From assembly GCA_046292465.1 (NCBI GenBank), contig JBKBRB010000009.1:30982-94981 (forward strand): a DNA stretch of 64,000 bases, written 5' to 3'. Both the position numbers and the translations under genes were made by a program. Positions within the stretch are counted from its first letter, which is position 1, and each line of letters opens with the position of its first letter. The DNA is from JANWWM01 sp046292465. Its GTDB lineage: Bacteria; Bacteroidota; Chlorobiia; Chlorobiales; Thermochlorobacteraceae. The notes under the pieces were generated by a model, which was not told the DNA's origin, did no database searches, and worked only from the letters and a program-made list of their open reading frames with translations. This document shows, piece by piece, positions 61,959 through 64,000 of this stretch.

Positions 61959-63095
61959 GTGCCGCAAATTCCATTCATTCACCTTGCACCCAAAGACGCA
62001 CATCGCACAGGCATTGCCTCTTACGCCGATACGCTTCATGCCGCGCTTTCAAAATATGCTCCTTCGTTGGTGTTGATGCGCGTTGATGCTGGCGAATTTA
62101 TCCGTCACCTTGCTTCGTTTCCGAACCGCGCATTTGTTTGGGCGGAACTTGGCGTCAACGAAGGCGAAACCTTTCGCGCTTTGCGTCTTCAAAAGCAACT
62201 GCGCCCTGACTTCAAGCGATTCATCACGATTCACGATGCGCCGCGATTTGTGCATTCGCCGTTTGCGTGGCTCGAGCGTTTTGGCACATCGTTTTGGCGG
62301 CGCGCGTTTCGGCGTGCGTTCAACCTAACTCTTGAGCCGCTCATTTTACAGCAAGCATTGAAAAACGACGATGAATTTTTATGCCTTACCACCGTTGGAC
62401 GCGACCAACTCAACGAGCGACTTCAGCGATTGCTTCGCCGCCGCACAACGGTGCATTTCCTTCCGCATGTGCTCTATCTTGATGACCCCCTTCCTAAACG
62501 CACCTCTGCGCCTCACACTCCTGCACGACTTGGCTTCTTTGGATTTATCACGCCGAATAAAGGACTGCATTTGCTCATCGACGCCGCCATTTCGCTGAAT
62601 GAAAAGCAGCAATACGAACTCGTTCCCAACATTAACATTCGCGGACGCGCAACCGAGCCGTATCTGAATTACCTGAACACGCAACGGCAAAAAGTCCAAC
62701 AAGCTAAACTCACAAAAAACATTTGCTTTGGCGATTTTCTGCCCGACGAAGATTTGCCGACCTTTTTGAACGAGATTGATTTTTTAGCCTTGCCTTACGA
62801 TGCGCCGCCTGTTATTGCGGCAAGTGGCGTTTTGCAGTGGGCGCGAACTTACGGTGTGCCAGTTGTGGCTTCGGCAACGCCTGCCTTCTCTTCGCTCATC
62901 ACGCACATGCGCGACGGCGTTTTAATTCCCTCAAAAGAATTTCCAACTTGGGAAGATTTCTTCGTCGCACTTTCTACACAAAAAATTACGCCTGACTTAT
63001 TTACTGACGGCATTAAAGCGCGTCAAGCCGAAGCCTCGTGGAAGCGCATTGCCGAACAAGTTCTTAACATCATCTCGCGTTCAGTAGCCCTTTAA
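61959..63095 (+). CDS. Glycosyltransferase family 4
   Basis: A 378-residue GT-B enzyme with a GTG start. It opens PFIHLAPKDAHRTGIASYAD, resembling GT4 enzymes. The donor-binding half has LGFFGFITPNKGLHLLIDAA and IDFLALPYDAPPVIAASGVL. The catalytic E-x7-E motif is degenerate, since the second half of the motif reads ASGVLQWARTYG. The acceptor is unknown. It is divergent from the Wzi-like gene; its 3' end overlaps the convergent GT2 gene by 26 bases. Confidence 0.7.
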   Translation: MPQIPFIHLAPKDAHRTGIASYADTLHAALSKYAPSLVLMRVDAGEFIRHLASFPNRAFVWAELGVNEGETFRALRLQKQLRPDFKRFITIHDAPRFVHSPFAWLERFGTSFWRRAFRRAFNLTLEPLILQQALKNDDEFLCLTTVGRDQLNERLQRLLRRRTTVHFLPHVLYLDDPLPKRTSAPHTPARLGFFGFITPNKGLHLLIDAAISLNEKQQYELVPNINIRGRATEPYLNYLNTQRQKVQQAKLTKNICFGDFLPDEDLPTFLNEIDFLALPYDAPPVIAASGVLQWARTYGVPVVASATPAFSSLITHMRDGVLIPSKEFPTWEDFFVALSTQKITPDLFTDGIKARQAEASWKRIAEQVLNIISRSVAL

Positions 63096-64000
63096 GTGTG
63101 GCAATCGCGCCTTGCCAATTTCCTCTCACGATTTGTCCCGCAACGGAAATGAGCAGTCGTGCATAAACGAGCGGCAACTGTTTTGGAAAGAACTTTCGCA
63201 TAAACATCACACGACTTCGCGTCATGTAATACACCGATGTAGCGGTGTAGGCTTTGGGTTGATTGCCGACGCTTCGCCCTTCTTTATGATAGACGATGCT
63301 TTCGGGCGCGTAGCCAAGTTCGAACTTGCCTTTGGCGCGTTCTGCCCAGTCGATTTCTTCGTAGTAAAGAAAATATCGCTCTTCCATCAATCCGATTTCT
63401 TCCAAAAACTTGCGAGAGATGAGCATTGATGCGCCCATCACGTAATCCAACTGCTTTAACACTTCTGCTTGTGAAATTGGTTGTTGGAATTTTTGAAATG
63501 CGCCGATGTGGTGCGGTTCGCCTGTGCGCCGATTGATTCTGCCGCCGCAAAGTGTTTGAACGGTGTCGGGCGCGTGGTAGTAGAGAAGCGTTGAACCGCA
63601 CATGCCAATTTTTGGGTTGTATTCAACTTCGGCAATGAGTTTGGTGAGGGCGTCAGGCTTGACGGTGGTGTCGGTGTTCAAGAGCCAGATATACTCAAAG
63701 GCTTGCGTGCGTGCGAAGCGCAGTCCCACATTGTTTCCGCCTGCGAAGCCTAAGTTCGCGCCGTTTTCAATGATGATGAGTTTTTCGTGAACGGTGTCGG
63801 TTGTGTGTTCAGCGTCGTAGCGCGAGAGTATGCGATATGAAACAGCATGCGGTTGCGCCCAAGCGATAAAGCGTTCGATAGAGCCGTCCGAAGAGCCGTT
63901 GTCGCAAAGGATAATTTTGAAATTCGGATAGTCAAGCGAGCGAAGGCTCTCTAAGCACTCGAGTGTATCGTGCCAGCCGTTCCAGTTGAGCAGTAAAATG
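63070..64000 (-). CDS. Glycosyltransferase family 2, truncated by window edge
   Basis: The visible 310 codons lack the first few residues, since the frame stays open to base 64000. The sequence opens ILLLNWNGWHDTLECLESL and has DNGSSDGS, NLGFAGGNNVGL and LLNTDTTVKPDAL, the hallmark of rhamnosyl-type GT2 enzymes. A short amphipathic C-terminus follows. A GTG at 63729 is internal. The role is probably adding a sugar in the same polysaccharide pathway. Confidence 0.9.
   Translation of the reverse strand, partial: ILLLNWNGWHDTLECLESLRSLDYPNFKIILCDNGSSDGSIERFIAWAQPHAVSYRILSRYDAEHTTDTVHEKLIIIENGANLGFAGGNNVGLRFARTQAFEYIWLLNTDTTVKPDALTKLIAEVEYNPKIGMCGSTLLYYHAPDTVQTLCGGRINRRTGEPHHIGAFQKFQQPISQAEVLKQLDYVMGASMLISRKFLEEIGLMEERYFLYYEEIDWAERAKGKFELGYAPESIVYHKEGRSVGNQPKAYTATSVYYMTRSRVMFMRKFFPKQLPLVYARLLISVAGQIVRGNWQGAIATLKGLLNAR

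Overview
The window looks like a chromosome segment of a phototrophic member of the Chlorobi lineage (Chloroherpeton / Thermochlorobacter type). The best evidence is a complete pscA gene (30167-32446), which encodes the P840 type I reaction-centre core protein. Supporting genes are a PucC-like (BCD family) transporter, Bacteroidota/Chlorobi-type outer-membrane proteins, a PorW/SprE-like lipoprotein and TAnnTTTG-type promoters. Base composition is moderate (mid-40s % G+C by eye). Most genes lack a Shine-Dalgarno sequence, but pscA, its neighbouring regulator and the pucC-like gene each have a clear AAGGAG.

Region 1 (1-6409) holds an edge-truncated PhoX-like lipoprotein, an OprO/OprP-type porin, a YfhO-type membrane protein, a methyltransferase with a zinc-ribbon N-terminus and a glycosyltransferase. 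Region 2 (6438-25491) is a long, tightly packed minus-strand array. It carries a Na+/solute symporter, a TonB receptor, the PorW-like lipoprotein, pyrK, a 5'-nucleotidase-like protein, hisI, menG, yihY, an esterase, a Wzi-like outer-membrane protein, bamD, nadD, hemB and prolyl oligopeptidase. Region 3 (25448-30031) has a restriction-modification pair inserted between fur and the TonB receptor. The endonuclease gene is frameshifted in an A6 tract, and its true start overlaps the methyltransferase stop as ATGA. DUF192, purS, a lipoprotein and pssA follow upstream.

Region 4 (30107-33822) is the phototrophy core. It contains pscA with its own terminator and no pscB beside it. Upstream on the same strand is a MerR/B12-binding regulator with the CarH-type W-x9-EH signature, and short repeats lie in both upstream regions. 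This is the most interesting part of the window: a candidate cobalamin light sensor next to a reaction-centre gene. A divergent three-gene unit (acyltransferase, nitrilase-fold amidase, GT2) with ATGA overlaps follows.

Region 5 (36430-46108) has pccB, a 35-codon mS38-like basic protein gene, tRNA-Lys(TTT), tRNA-Leu(GAG), an RsuA-type pseudouridine synthase, hemW, a DUF2723 membrane protein, lpxA, ssb and an OstA/LptA-like protein. Region 6 (46175-54948) has an OmpA-like protein with an 18-proline linker, an ABC permease, the pucC-like gene, mtaB and a second TonB receptor. Region 7 (54968-64000) is an envelope-polysaccharide cluster. It begins with an unusual TIGR04282 transferase/class I amidotransferase fusion and continues with four glycosyltransferases, a Wzy-like polymerase and a second Wzi-like outer-membrane protein. 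No CRISPR array, rRNA, transposase or phage gene was seen, and no gene-free gap exceeds about 260 bases apart from the tRNA segment.
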